Positions 12,530-23,400 of a stretch of DNA of 64,000 bases are shown here, one piece after another. Position numbers and translations under genes: made by a program. Position 1 is the stretch's first letter, and each line of letters opens with the position of its first letter. Source of the DNA: Siphonodentalium dalli (taxonomy: Eukaryota > Mollusca > Scaphopoda > Gadilida > Siphonodentaliidae). The stretch covers positions 184,766,796-184,830,795 of the forward strand of contig CP136068.1 of NCBI GenBank assembly GCA_032622095.1, written 5' to 3'. Below the pieces are notes generated by a model. That model did not search any database. It saw only the letters and a list, made by a program, of their open reading frames with translations, and was not told the DNA's origin.

Positions 12530-12749
12530 TTTGGCCAATGCATTCTCTTATATATGCGAGGCTCCCTATGGGAGACTCGCATATATAAGAGAATGCATTG
12601 GCACAGGGTTTTTGGAAATTTTCAGGAAGCTCCAGTCATGAAACTACCCATATGGAGCCCCTCACAGACAGGCGCAGAGGACACTCAGTAATACAAGCCG
12701 CCACCTGTATGGGGCTCCCTACAGGAAGCTCCATTCATGGAAGGGTTAA
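12530..12749. mobile_element. Family C (TTAA) MITE
   Basis: Shared hairpin 12534-12603, two short copies of the aggaagctccagtcatg motif, and the right end catggaaGGGTTAA. Left TTAA not found. Three bases separate it from the next element. Confidence 0.65.
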
Positions 12750-12752
12750 CAT

Positions 12753-13152
12753 TTAACCCTTTACCCAACAGAAATGCCCTGTGCCAATGCATTCTCTTAT
12801 ATATGCGAGTCGACCATAGGTCGCCTCGCATATATAAGAGAATGCATTGGCTTGACACATTAAAAATTATAAAATTGTTCAAGAATGTAAGAAAAAATGG
12901 TAAAAACTGTTAAAAACAGATTTTTTTTAGGCCAATGCATTCTCTTATATATGCGAGGCGACCTATGGTCGACTCGCATATATAAGAGAATGCATTGGCA
13001 CAGGGCATAACTGTAACTATCACAATGTGGTCAAGGAGCCGGTTCCAATGATATCCATATTTGTATGGTTCTATTGAGACAGACCGAAGATATTTTAGGC
13101 TGTTGAAGCTTTATTTGGCTGGTTTTGGCCGGTTTGTTGGGTAAAGGGTTAA
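12753..13152. mobile_element. Family A MITE, complete, opposite orientation
   Basis: Same ends, length (400 bp) and two hairpins as 7853-8252, with the unique ~130-bp segment on the right. Confidence 0.88.
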
Positions 13153-14219
13153 GTACAAGTGTATCTTGATAAAATAAATGAAAAGTTAATGTAATTTTAA
13201 TTTTTTTTAATCTGCTGAATAAATTACTAGTATTTACGGAAGCATGATATCTCATCATATCTGTAAATTGAACGAACCAGAACAGGATGCTCTTAAACAT
13301 TAATATGACGTTATCCTTGTTCACATAAGTGCATTAAACTTTGATGGTGTCAGTCTGTCAACAGACACTTGACATTCAAAAAATTTCCACACTCTGCAAA
13401 GTAAATAGTCTATTGTTCTTGTTTTGTGTAAACTTGACTTAATTAAATATGAGAAAAACATGTTTGTTTCATAGCATTCCAGCATTTCATAGCATTCCAC
13501 ATGTGTTCAGATTAAAAAAAGATTTGAATTTGTGTCATATCACTGCATGGAAGTATTCCCTGCTGATGGCTGTGGATGCAGTCTAATGTGGTTCATCACA
13601 GCACTGACTCAGTGTATCTTATAATATAGTCTGCAATAATTAGCATTTAAATAAATTTCCCCATAATTTCAGTAATTTGCATAAAAACTGGTTTGACAAG
13701 AATGAAGATGTGGCAGGTCTCTTTGTCATAGTTACTGCCAGTTTAATATTATTGTAAATGTTGTCCACAGTTTTGCATTAAAATATGTTCACTTGACTTC
13801 CCCCTTAAAGGATTACTCCCCCTTAACTCAGTTCTTTTAAAAATGATATGTCTCTTCCAAAACAAGTTTTCTATAGATTCCGGGGTATAAATAATAGATA
13901 TGAGTCCGGAAACGGTTCTACCAATAAATATTGATTTTATATTGATATTTTCTTATATAATGTGATAATCAAGTGGGACATATTTTTGTTACTATTTTTA
14001 TAATTTTTAAATAGTGTTATGCCACTTGCTACACTCAGAACGAATGTGAGCCATAAAATAACCCAAATTGATTTATGTGTGTGTATTATACCAGAAAATT
14101 ATAAATATATTCAATATTAATTGATCGAAGCATTTCCGGACAGGGTTCTTCGATTTATATTAATTATTTTATATCCAGGAAACTATAGAATAATTGTTAT
14201 CGGCAGAGATCAATAGATC
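13153..14219. other. No gene recognised
   Basis: AT-rich DNA without repeats that I can place. A small direct duplication of catagcattcca lies near 13472. Confidence 0.35.
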
Positions 14220-14465
14220 ATCTTTAAATGGTATATAAGCAAATAGTCGAAGACTTTCGGCCACCTGGCCTTCTTGAAGGCTTTCTTATCCATGATTTAA
14301 TTTGAATTTCTACATGTTGCCATTCACACAAATATTTACTGGTACATGTGAATTAAAGTTGTAAATATTTGTTTGATTGCCGACATGTAGAAATTTGAAT
14401 TAAATCATCACTGAAGAAGGCCAGGTGACAAAATGTCTATTTATTTATATACCATTTGAAAGAGC
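14220..14465. repeat. Imperfect inverted repeat, ~245 bp
   Basis: The arms tttaaatggtatataagcaa... and its complement at the right edge enclose a second pair (aatttctacatgttgcc / ggcaacatgtagaaatt-like). It could be a MITE or a foldback element; no target duplication was identified. Confidence 0.6.
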
Positions 14466-14984
14466 TGTCCCTGTATGGATTTTGGACAGGTTAATGTCAC
14501 CATCCAATTCTGTCAGGTCTTTTACCTGCACAAAAAGCAATAAAAGGGGAATAACTGTATCATCTAGTTTGAAATGATCCAAAGTCATAAAGCACTGATC
14601 CAAGAGGCATAACTCTAAAATCTAGAGGAACAGCACTCCTGTTTGAGATGATGAAATAAATGTTTGCTGATTAATAATACAGCAGTCTGGCATGGGTGAT
14701 AAATCACCATATGAGCTGACATGACAGGCTAAGATAAATCACCATATGAGCTGATAACATGACAGGCTAATTTGTTTAGGAATGTCTCCACAGTCATGAG
14801 CTGACTTTTATGGATAAAGTTGCATCAGCCTATTGCACCCAAGGACATAGCTAGAGGTAGTAGAGGGTATCCGTTGGTGGGGTGGGGGGGGGGGGGGGGT
14901 GTTCACCTTGAAATTCCAACTGTAATTATTACAGGATTTCATTGACAATATTGAGATCTCCCTGATCCTTCGTAAGTACTAGTA
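14466..14984. other. No gene; short repeats
   Basis: A duplication of ataaatcaccatatgagctg at 14698-14756 and a G homopolymer (about 14877-14899). Confidence 0.4.
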
Positions 14985-15193
14985 CAGTAATGCCCTAAAA
15001 ATCAACTCATTAACCACAGCAGAATTATGGGTAATTTTTCAGGATTTAGTTGGAAATATGGCTTGTTAAATTGCCATTCATCAGAAAACAGAGCTTTCCA
15101 ATGAATGGCAACAAGCCATGTTTCCGACTAAAGCCTGAAAAATTACCCATAATTCTTCTGTGGTTAAGGAATTGATTATTTAGGGAATTACTG
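14985..15193. mobile_element. Family D (pogo/Tigger-like) MITE, complete
   Basis: Reference copy. Ends CAGTAATGCCCTAAA and complement (the right end differs by one base), flanked by TA on each side. Essentially one long palindrome of about 209 bp. TA duplication plus CAGT termini suggest mobilisation by a pogo/Tigger-type transposase; none is encoded here. Confidence 0.82.
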
Positions 15194-15333
15194 TACTAGT
15201 ACATCTACTATTAAAACTACATGTAGTATTCACTATGACACTTCAATTGAATAGTCTTCTTCCTTTCCCACGATGTAAAAATAAACGGTCTAGTTCTCAT
15301 TGACCCATTGACATGATGATAGAACTCCATTTA

Positions 15334-15710
15334 AGGCCAAATAAAATTGAATGTGTGGTTGGGGATTACATGTCAGAAAAACTTAGGGTCGGAAGAGAAG
15401 CTTACAATTCAATTTTTTAAATAATTTTTATTGAAATATTTTTATGGCTTTCTACCTTGAAATTTAATGATAAAAAATGTTTTCATTGCTTTTTGAACCA
15501 GCCAAATATGTTGACTAAGAAATCAACAGATTTTTGGATGTTGGAATGTATTTTTCCCCACAGCAGTTTATTATTTGTTGCCTTATGTAATGTGATGAAA
15601 TTTTCAAGAGAGTTTAGTTGCACTATAGCAAAATAGTTTTTAGGTAGGGGGTTTAAATTAGGGTCAGTATGGAAACCCCAACCACAAATATTGTTTTCCT
15701 TTGGCCAAAA
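15334..15710. mobile_element. AGGCCAAA-ended inverted-repeat element
   Basis: Left TAAGGCCAAATAAAATTG with gtggttgggg; right, other strand, TTTTGGCCAAAGGAAAAC with gtggttggggttt. Non-coding. Confidence 0.6.
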
Positions 15711-16087
15711 GGTCAGGGACTCAGTGAGGTTAAAACAAATGTCTGGTTTTCATCATTTTTATGCACTGACATGACATGTATTATAGCTTTATTAGATGAG
15801 TGAATGATACACTGACATATTGTTATATACATTGTATATAGGTCTGATATTACTGTTTCATGGTGAGAACAATGCACTCGATGAACTCTCAATGCCATAT
15901 ACTTCACTCAGTTACTTGACAATATTCATGGAATCAAGGTTGCACACCTATGGAGGTCACATTTTATCAAATTTTTACCAAATGGATTTATTCCAGCCTT
16001 ACTGGATAGTGGAATTTATTTGGAATACATTCTATGATTCTATGAGACTGGGAGACTGTGGCTGAAGTTCATTATCACATACATGTA
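15711..16087. other. No gene recognised
   Basis: Overlapping short frames on both strands (15713-15907 and 15820-16065) have no domain, no splice context and no similarity that I recognise. Confidence 0.35.
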
Positions 16088-16238
16088 CAGTAATGCCCTA
16101 AATAATCGACTCCTTAACCACTGAGAGCTTTCGGATGAATGGCAACAAGCCATATTTGAATGATATCTCCGACTAAATCCTGAAAAATTACCCATAATTC
16201 TGCTGTGGTTAAGGAGTCGATTATTTAGGGCATTACTG
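16088..16238. mobile_element. Family D MITE, internally deleted left arm
   Basis: TA-flanked CAGTAATGCC ... GGCATTACTG; the left arm jumps from ttaaccac to tgagagctttc. Confidence 0.8.
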
Positions 16239-16455
16239 TAGTTCATGCCATGAAGCTCTAATCTGGCGATGCTCAATGCAATGGAGTGTCCGCCCAAGGC
16301 AGATTATATTTCACTTTTTGAATATCTGACGGAGAACTTTATAACGTCGAAAAAATATCAAAGGTGATATATTTCTTAGTGTGATATTGTCCAAACAGAA
16401 ATACACCTCTGCCAGGACTTGCACTGTATCACGAAGAAGAAGTAGTGGATACCTA
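16239..16455. other. No gene recognised
   Basis: Short spacer between two family D copies; no features seen. Confidence 0.3.
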
Positions 16456-16654
16456 CAGTAATGCCCTAAATAATCGACTCCTTAACCACAGCAGAATTAT
16501 GGGTAATTTTTCAGGATTTAGTCGGAAATATGACTTGTTGCCACTCAGTGAGAGCTTTCCGATGAATGGCAACAAGCCATATTTCCGACTAAATCGTGAA
16601 AAGTTACCAATAATTCTGCTGTGGTTAAGGAGTCGATTATTTAGGGCATTACTG
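16456..16654. mobile_element. Family D MITE, complete
   Basis: Full palindrome with TA at the left and CA at the right (mutated target duplication). Only 6 bp from the next family A element. Confidence 0.82.
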
Positions 16655-16660
16655 CATTCC

Positions 16661-17061
16661 TTAACCCTTTACCCAACAGAAGGGCCCTGTGCCAATGCAT
16701 TCTCTTATATATGCGAGTCGACCATAGGTCGCCTCGCATATATAAGAGAATGCATTGGCTTAACACATTAATAATTATAAAATTGTTAAAGATTGTAAGA
16801 AAAAATGGTAAAAAGTGTTAAAAAAAAGATTTTTTTTAGGCCAATGCATTCTCTTATATATGCGAGGCGACCTATGGTCGACTCGCATATATAAGAGAAT
16901 GCATTGGCACAGGACATAACTGTAACTATCACAATGTGGTCAAGGAGCCGGTTCCAATGATATCCATATTTGTATGGCTCTATTGAGACAGACCGAAGAT
17001 ATTTTAGGCTATTGAAGCTTTATCTGGCCGGTTTTGGCCGGTTTGTTGGGTAAAGGGTTAA
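16661..17061. mobile_element. Family A MITE, complete
   Basis: TTAA-flanked, two inner hairpins and unique right segment, as at 12753-13152. Confidence 0.88.
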
Positions 17062-17330
17062 TAATGTATTTCACGATAAGTGAAGGTCTCAGCTTTAGAT
17101 TGCATGATTTGTGTGACTTTTGTGAGCTGATCTTCTTTTGCATCATTTATAATCGTGGAATTTCTCCCAGGTAATCAATTGAATGTTTATTGTGAAATCG
17201 GCGCTCACAAAAGTCGCCTATATAATACAATCTCGGAATATGGACCTTCAGCTATTGTGAAACTACAGTATTACAGAAGAGGTACAATGTATTATCTGTC
17301 AGAGTAATATTACCTGCATTAGTTATTTTT

Positions 17331-17667
17331 TACCCTGTGCCAATGCATTCTCTTATATATGCGAGCCGACCATAGGTCGCCTCGCATATATAAGAGAATG
17401 CATTGGCCTAACAATTTTTTATAATTTTTTTTAAATAAATGTTTCTTACAATTTTTAGGACATAACATAAAAAACATCCATCACCCTGCAGGGAGCCCCA
17501 CACATGTTTGTCTGGGGCTCTGTATGGGTGAAATTATAAAATTGTTAAAGAATAAAAGAACAAATTATTAAAATTGTAAAAAATTGTTAGGCCAATGCAT
17601 TCTCTTATATATGCGAGGCGACCTATGGTCGACTCGCATATATAAGAGAATGCATTGGCACAGGGTA
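17331..17667. mobile_element. Family A2: hairpin pair with TACCCTGTGCC ends
   Basis: Same two inner hairpins but lacking the outer CCCTTTACCCAACA termini; the ends are TACCCTGTGCCAATGC and complement. The spacer carries gggagccccacacatg, shared with the copy at 8386-9661. Confidence 0.75.
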
Positions 17668-17694
17668 AAAAAAATATCTTTGTTTCCCCGGACC

Positions 17695-17815
17695 CTGATT
17701 AGGTAGAGATTCATGGCATGATCTGATAGAATTTGATCTCTACGGGTGTTAGTAAGAGTAGAGATTCATGGCATGATCTGATAGAATATTATCTCTATGT
17801 GCGTATCCAGAGTAG
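17695..17815. repeat. Direct duplication of ~60 bp
   Basis: gtagagattcatggcatgat followed by ctgatagaat occurs at 17703 and 17758. Confidence 0.6.
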
Positions 17816-18886
17816 AGATTGAAGTTTATACTACAGTGAAACGATGAATCAACACCTACATGTAGATGTTCATTATGACACGTTGGAAGCAGCAGTGTCA
17901 ATGACCGTGAGTGACCATGATTCCATGAGCTTGTCATGTAATGTTATTATGGGGGTGGGGGTGACAGGAAGACAGCCAATCCTGGTTATGCCATTCCCTC
18001 ACAATAATTACACCTGATTTTTTAATTATTATTGATGCTTTGTTGTAACTTAATGTTATACAAATTGGTGCCGTTTTTATCTGTTTTCTTATCCTATCCC
18101 GCATTTTTATATATTTTAATGGTTTTTGCGCTTCATGCATTGCTTTATTACAGCTTTTAATATGTTAACTGGAATGTGTGTCAGTGGTGTTAATGTATGC
18201 GCGTGATAGCATGAATGATAGTGTCACCATGCACGCTGAATCAGCACTCACCCTATGTACCTTGTGGGAAATTAGTGCTGTGGGGGGGGGGGGGGGGGGG
18301 TCAACCATTACCATTTTGTGAATTTAATAAAAGAGGGATAATCCAAAATCATATTTCACACAAATTATTGAAAAATCAGTGTCGCACTAATTTGCTAAAT
18401 TATACATATATTTTTTCCGGGATAATGATTAATCATGATGCCGCATGATAGGCCACTTAATTAGCACTCAATTAGTTTAAATGTTGTTATGATGAGCGAT
18501 TGAGTCATCCTGTTATTGTCATTTAGAAAGGCATATATTAGTAATATTATTGAATAACAAGCTGGCGCAAAAGATTGCACTACAAATTTGATTGGAAGGC
18601 TGATCATTCGCTGCGATTTAAGATATTACTTATGACGTGGATATAACCTGTTCTTAAAAGACTCTAAAATTAATAATGTTCATAAATGTTGTCAATATGA
18701 TGAATTTGTCTGATGATATTTTCATAATAATGCAACAATTAACTATTTTTAAATGTGAATTTCCTATAGATATGTGATGATAATATAATGCGACCTAATT
18801 CCTGTGTTAGCCTTACTTAAAAAACTATAAAATTAATGTTTATATTATTTTGATAAAGAGTCTGATGATCCTAATAAGATGATGAA
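17816..18886. other. No gene recognised
   Basis: AT-rich; a G homopolymer at about 18281-18300. Short frames only. Confidence 0.35.
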
Positions 18887-19001
18887 ATGGCTAACTTAGG
18901 ACGTCCCTATATATATGGTGACCAATGGCTAACTTAGGACGTCCCTATATATATGGTGACCAATGGCTAACTTAGGACGTCCCTATATATATGGTGACCA
19001 T
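18887..19001. repeat. 38-bp tandem repeat, 3 copies
   Basis: Unit beginning aatggctaacttaggacgtc and ending atatatggtgacc; the copies are identical apart from the edges. Confidence 0.88.
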
Positions 19002-19079
19002 AGTGTAATTGAGACGATAATGCAATCTTTCCTGTTTTTTGGATTTAAAAACAATCATCAGAGAATATGCTCATAGTGA

Positions 19080-19542
19080 GGCTGATGGGGTCATTGTCAC
19101 AAGGCATCGAACACATTCGTAGCCAGCTTTTTAAATCGATCACAAATGTAGCCAGCTTTTCTATGGTGATCACATTTGTAGCCAGCTTTTCATATTCATG
19201 CAAGCCTCAATGAACAAGATTAGGTTAAGCTCATTGTTCTGAGTTGATGGATGAGAAACAACTTGAATTTTAATTTGATATTAGTTCATCTAATAATCTA
19301 ACGTTTCTTATCAGTGTCGTTAGAATGCTCGAATTATGTTCCAATATAAGTTGATAAACGAAGTCAGTTTTGGAGAATGACGTCCACATTTTAGTCACGA
19401 TTGCGATGACGTCATATTTCGCATGCATTTAGAAAAGCTGGCTACGAATGTGATCGCCGGTGAAAAGCTGGCTACATTTGTGATCGATTTAAAAAGCTGG
19501 CTACGAATGTGACCGGAGCCTTGTGACAATGACCCCATCGGC
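19080..19542. mobile_element. 463-bp inverted-repeat element with 8-bp target duplication
   Basis: Exact CATAGTGA at 19072-19079 and 19543-19550. The arms (about 125 bp) begin GATGGGGTCATTGTCACAAG and each holds three tandem copies of gtagccagctttt with spacers. Non-coding. The 8-bp duplication suggests hAT or another 8-bp class. Confidence 0.85.
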
Positions 19543-19889
19543 CATAGTGAATCAGAGTGTGTGTAGTTTCAATGTTTTCTCGGATGTGCGTATAAAGCTT
19601 CTTGCTTCAAAATCAAGGATGTTCAGAACTGGAAATATTAGGCTTGTTAAATGATTCACGTTGGAGTGGGAATTCTATAGCAGACTGAACTGCAATTTAT
19701 AAATATCGTAATACATTATGATTTAAGTTGGAAGTTGTTGACAAAGCATAGAATTCCTCTAACATTCGTATGACAAAGTAAATTTAGTTTCAATGTTAGA
19801 ACTTTGGCCTATGGTTGCATGCTGCGATGTACGCCAAGTTCTAACTGGTAATTTGGGGTCAACGTACAGAAGTGACATCAAGGTGTTTA

Positions 19890-20121
19890 AAATGGTGGGA
19901 GCTGTGCCAATACATTCTTTGATATATGCGAGTCTCCCATAGGGAGCCTCTCATATATTAGAGAATGCCTCTCATATATTAGAGAATGCATTGGCCTAAC
20001 AATATTTACCTTGACTGTGTAAGCCCTCCCTATGGAAGACTCGCATATACTGTATAAGAGAATTCACTGGCACAGTATCTTTAATGCTGCACCAGCGCAG
20101 CTCCCGTCATGAAAGGGTTAA
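19890..20121. mobile_element. Family C (TTAA) MITE, rearranged
   Basis: Shared hairpin with a tandem duplication of ctcatatattagagaatgc (19959-19989). Right end GTCATGAAAGGGTTAA. Lies about 150 bp before the first recognised transporter exon. Confidence 0.65.
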
Positions 20122-20274
20122 CAAACTAATTGCTATTTGTTAAGTGATGAGTTTGTTAAATTGGCGTGCTCGTTTCCAATTTAGAATTTTTTTATTTTTA
20201 TTTTCACTAGCTTTTTTAACGACAAGGCCTGTGGTTTATTCCATCGGTTAATTATGGTATTTTTATACTTTCAG

Positions 20275-20449
20275 CCGGCTGTTTCAAATTCAACTGATAG
20301 CATGTCGGATGACGATAATTCAAGTGTTGGGAAAGATGGTCGTGGGAATTGGGCGGGAAAGTTAGAGTTTTTCTTCTCCTGCCTGAGTTATGCAGTCGGA
20401 TTAGGAAACCTCTGGAGGTTCCCATACCTATGTTATCGAAATGGCGGAG
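20275..20449 (+). CDS. SLC6 gene, first recognised exon (N-tail and TM1)
   Basis: Residues 1-59. An acidic, Ser-rich cytoplasmic tail is followed by [12 protein letters not shown]1 and the start of the GGG turn. The acceptor is tactttcag and the donor gcggag/gtaagt; it ends in phase 1, splitting a Gly codon completed by exon 2. The same frame stays open upstream to an ATG at 20254, so this could be the first coding exon read unspliced (seven more residues). No upstream coding exon could be recognised. Confidence 0.9.
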
Positions 20450-23400
20450 GTAAGTTTCTACATGCTTGAAACAATGATATTAACCCTTCGAGTGCCAGGT
20501 CGATTTTTGTATCAACCCATATACCCTGTGCCAATGCATTCTCTTATATATGCTAGTCGACCATAGGTCGCCTCGCATATATAAGAGAATGCATTGGCCT
20601 AACCTTTTTTTTTTTTTTTTTTACAATTTTTTAACAATTTTAATAATTTATTCTTATATTCTTTAACAGACTTATTTTGTAGGTTTAGGGCCAATGAGAT
20701 CGGCCCCTGGCACTCAAAGGGTTAAATACTGCGTACTCCTGTTAATTTTTAAAAATTACACACGCCTCCTTAAGTTTTACAAATAGTTTCTGGATTGCAT
20801 GGTGAAGCAGTGTCTGATGTTGCACAGGGCACAAATCAAAGCAGCTTGCTACATGTACAGTAATGCTCTAAATAATCGACCCCTTAACCACAGCAGAATT
20901 ATGGGTAATTTTTTAGGATTTAGTCGGAAATATGGTTTGTTGTCATTCATCGGAAAGCTCTCAGTATTTCCGACTAAATCCTGAAAAATTACCCATAATT
21001 CTGCTGTGGTTAAGGAGTCGATTATTCAGGGCATTACTGTACCTGATCATTTTCATTATTTATTACCTCATTCATTCCTTTCAGTGGATTTTAAAATTAT
21101 ACATTGGAATAGTCTATTGCTGATAAATTTGCTGGGATTTTCAAATAGTATTAGACAACAGAAAAGAAATTCCCTACGCATTCCTATTATTCATGTGAAC
21201 TAGTATGGATGTTCAGTTAATTAGTTCAAAAACAGCATATGTACATCATTTAAATTAATAGCTAACATCCATACAAATGAATGAATTGGAATCTATTACA
21301 GTGATCCAGTTAACCCTGTAATCACCTTGTTTTCTGTTGCAGGTGCCTAATAATAGTGCCACTCTCCTAATAATAGTGCGGACACTATTATAAATTAACT
21401 ATCAAAAATAATTCCTGTGACCGCTATTATTTGACAAAGTGGCATAGAATGAAATTGCCATCACTAATATTAGGCACCTTAAGAGTACGCATGTATGAAC
21501 ATTAGGTGTAGCTGATATTCCTCTATTTTCATGAAGTTATATTTTTATTTCAGGTGCTTTTCTCATCCCTTACGCATGTATGTTATGTGTGGCTGGGGTC
21601 CCTCTGTTTTTCTTGGAATTATCCTTTGGTCAGTTTGCTGCTCAGGGTGTGATTTCTATCTGGAAAATTAGTCCCCTTTTCCAAGGTGAGTAAAACTATG
21701 CTAAATATCGAGTCGGTATGATTCATCGCTGGACATAATTTAACCTGCAACATTTAACTGCATATATAGATACTTACTAATATGGATTAGAATTAACCCT
21801 TTCATGACAGGAGCTGGTGCAGCATTAAATATCCTGTGCCAGTGCATTCTCTTTTATATGCGAGTCTCCTGTAGGGAGCCTCGCATACATAAGAGAATGC
21901 ACTGGCTTACAAAGGTCAAGGTAAATATTGTTAGGCCAATGCATTCTCTTAATATATATGTGAGGATCCCTATAGGAGACTTGCATATATAAGAGAATGC
22001 ATTTGCAGGTTTTCATAAAATTTCAGGAAGCTCGAGCCATGGAAGGGTTAAATTGTATAACATTACAATCTCCATCAGCTATTGATATGTCAGTAAAACA
22101 TTTTATGATGTTTTCAGAGTATCCACCAATATCATGGCAATGACCACATACAGTAATGCCCTAAATAATCGACTCCTTAACCAAAGAAGAATTATGGGTA
22201 ATTTTTCAGGATTTAGTCGGAAATATGGCTTGTTGCCATTCATCGGAAAGCTCTCACCGAGAGCTTTCCTATGAATGGCAACAAGCAAGTCATATTTCCG
22301 ACTAAATCCTGAAAAATTACCCATAATTCTTCTGTGGTTAAGGAGTCGATTATTTAGGGCATTACTGTATTTGCTCCATAGAAAAGAGAATCTGATGGAA
22401 TTTTTTTGTCATTTTTAAATTCAACGTACTAAATGGCTATAGTTGGGCGAGGTTGGTTCACAACTTCACAAGCGTCTACATATGGCCTAATTAGTTTATT
22501 TTATTGAAATTTGATCAAGTTAGCACGATAACTTGAACAAATATCAACTGATTTTGTGTGTTGAATTACATAAAACACTTGAACTGTCAGTAATTATTTC
22601 TGTACAAGCAAAATAATAAAATTTACCTGATTGCCCCAATTTAAAAAATTAAATTGGATGAGAATATATTAGTAGCAATTTATAATTATTACCAATCCTG
22701 CAAATAGCGTGTCTGTCATTTGCAGAATGAGGTCCCCAGAGGGTTTATTTAGTGACACTATCCCGCATAGCGGGCTAGCATCACTAAATTCACCCTCTGG
22801 GGACCTCATTCTGCTTGGTCTCAACTGCTATGGTAGATCTAGGATCAGATTGAAGTTCCCCAGTTGAAGTTGGTGATGTTCACCCATTGGGCACCTCGAT
22901 TATGGATTTTACCTTCTGCAAATTAGGGGATATAGAAACTTCCCAGAAGGGAAAACATAATTAAAAACAATGTTAATTTGATACTATAGATACTTCCCAG
23001 AAGATGAGGCCTAAGCAGAATGAGGTCTCCAGAGGGTGAATTTGGTGATGCTAGCCCGCTGTGCGGGATAGCATCACTAAATTCACCCTCTGGGGACCTC
23101 ATTCTGCAAATGACAGACACACTATTGGCAGACTTGATTATTACTTAACCCAATTAGCACCACATTGGAACACTGGCAAATAATGTTTCAGATGGGCTGC
23201 CGGTTAAAGGGGTACTGTACACTAAATCGACCATTTATGTGACCATCTCCTTTTATACTCAACAGAATATATGCAATAAATGAATGAATTTGAGCCATGG
23301 ATGAGTGCAAAATACAAGCATTTACTTTAAGAACGATGCAAACAGCATGGTAATTATAATGAAAATTAATAAATGGCTGGAGTCATAAATTCATTTTCAT

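Noticed and set aside
15713-16065. Overlapping short frames on both strands
   Set aside because: No splice context, domain or codon signal; expected by chance in AT-rich DNA.
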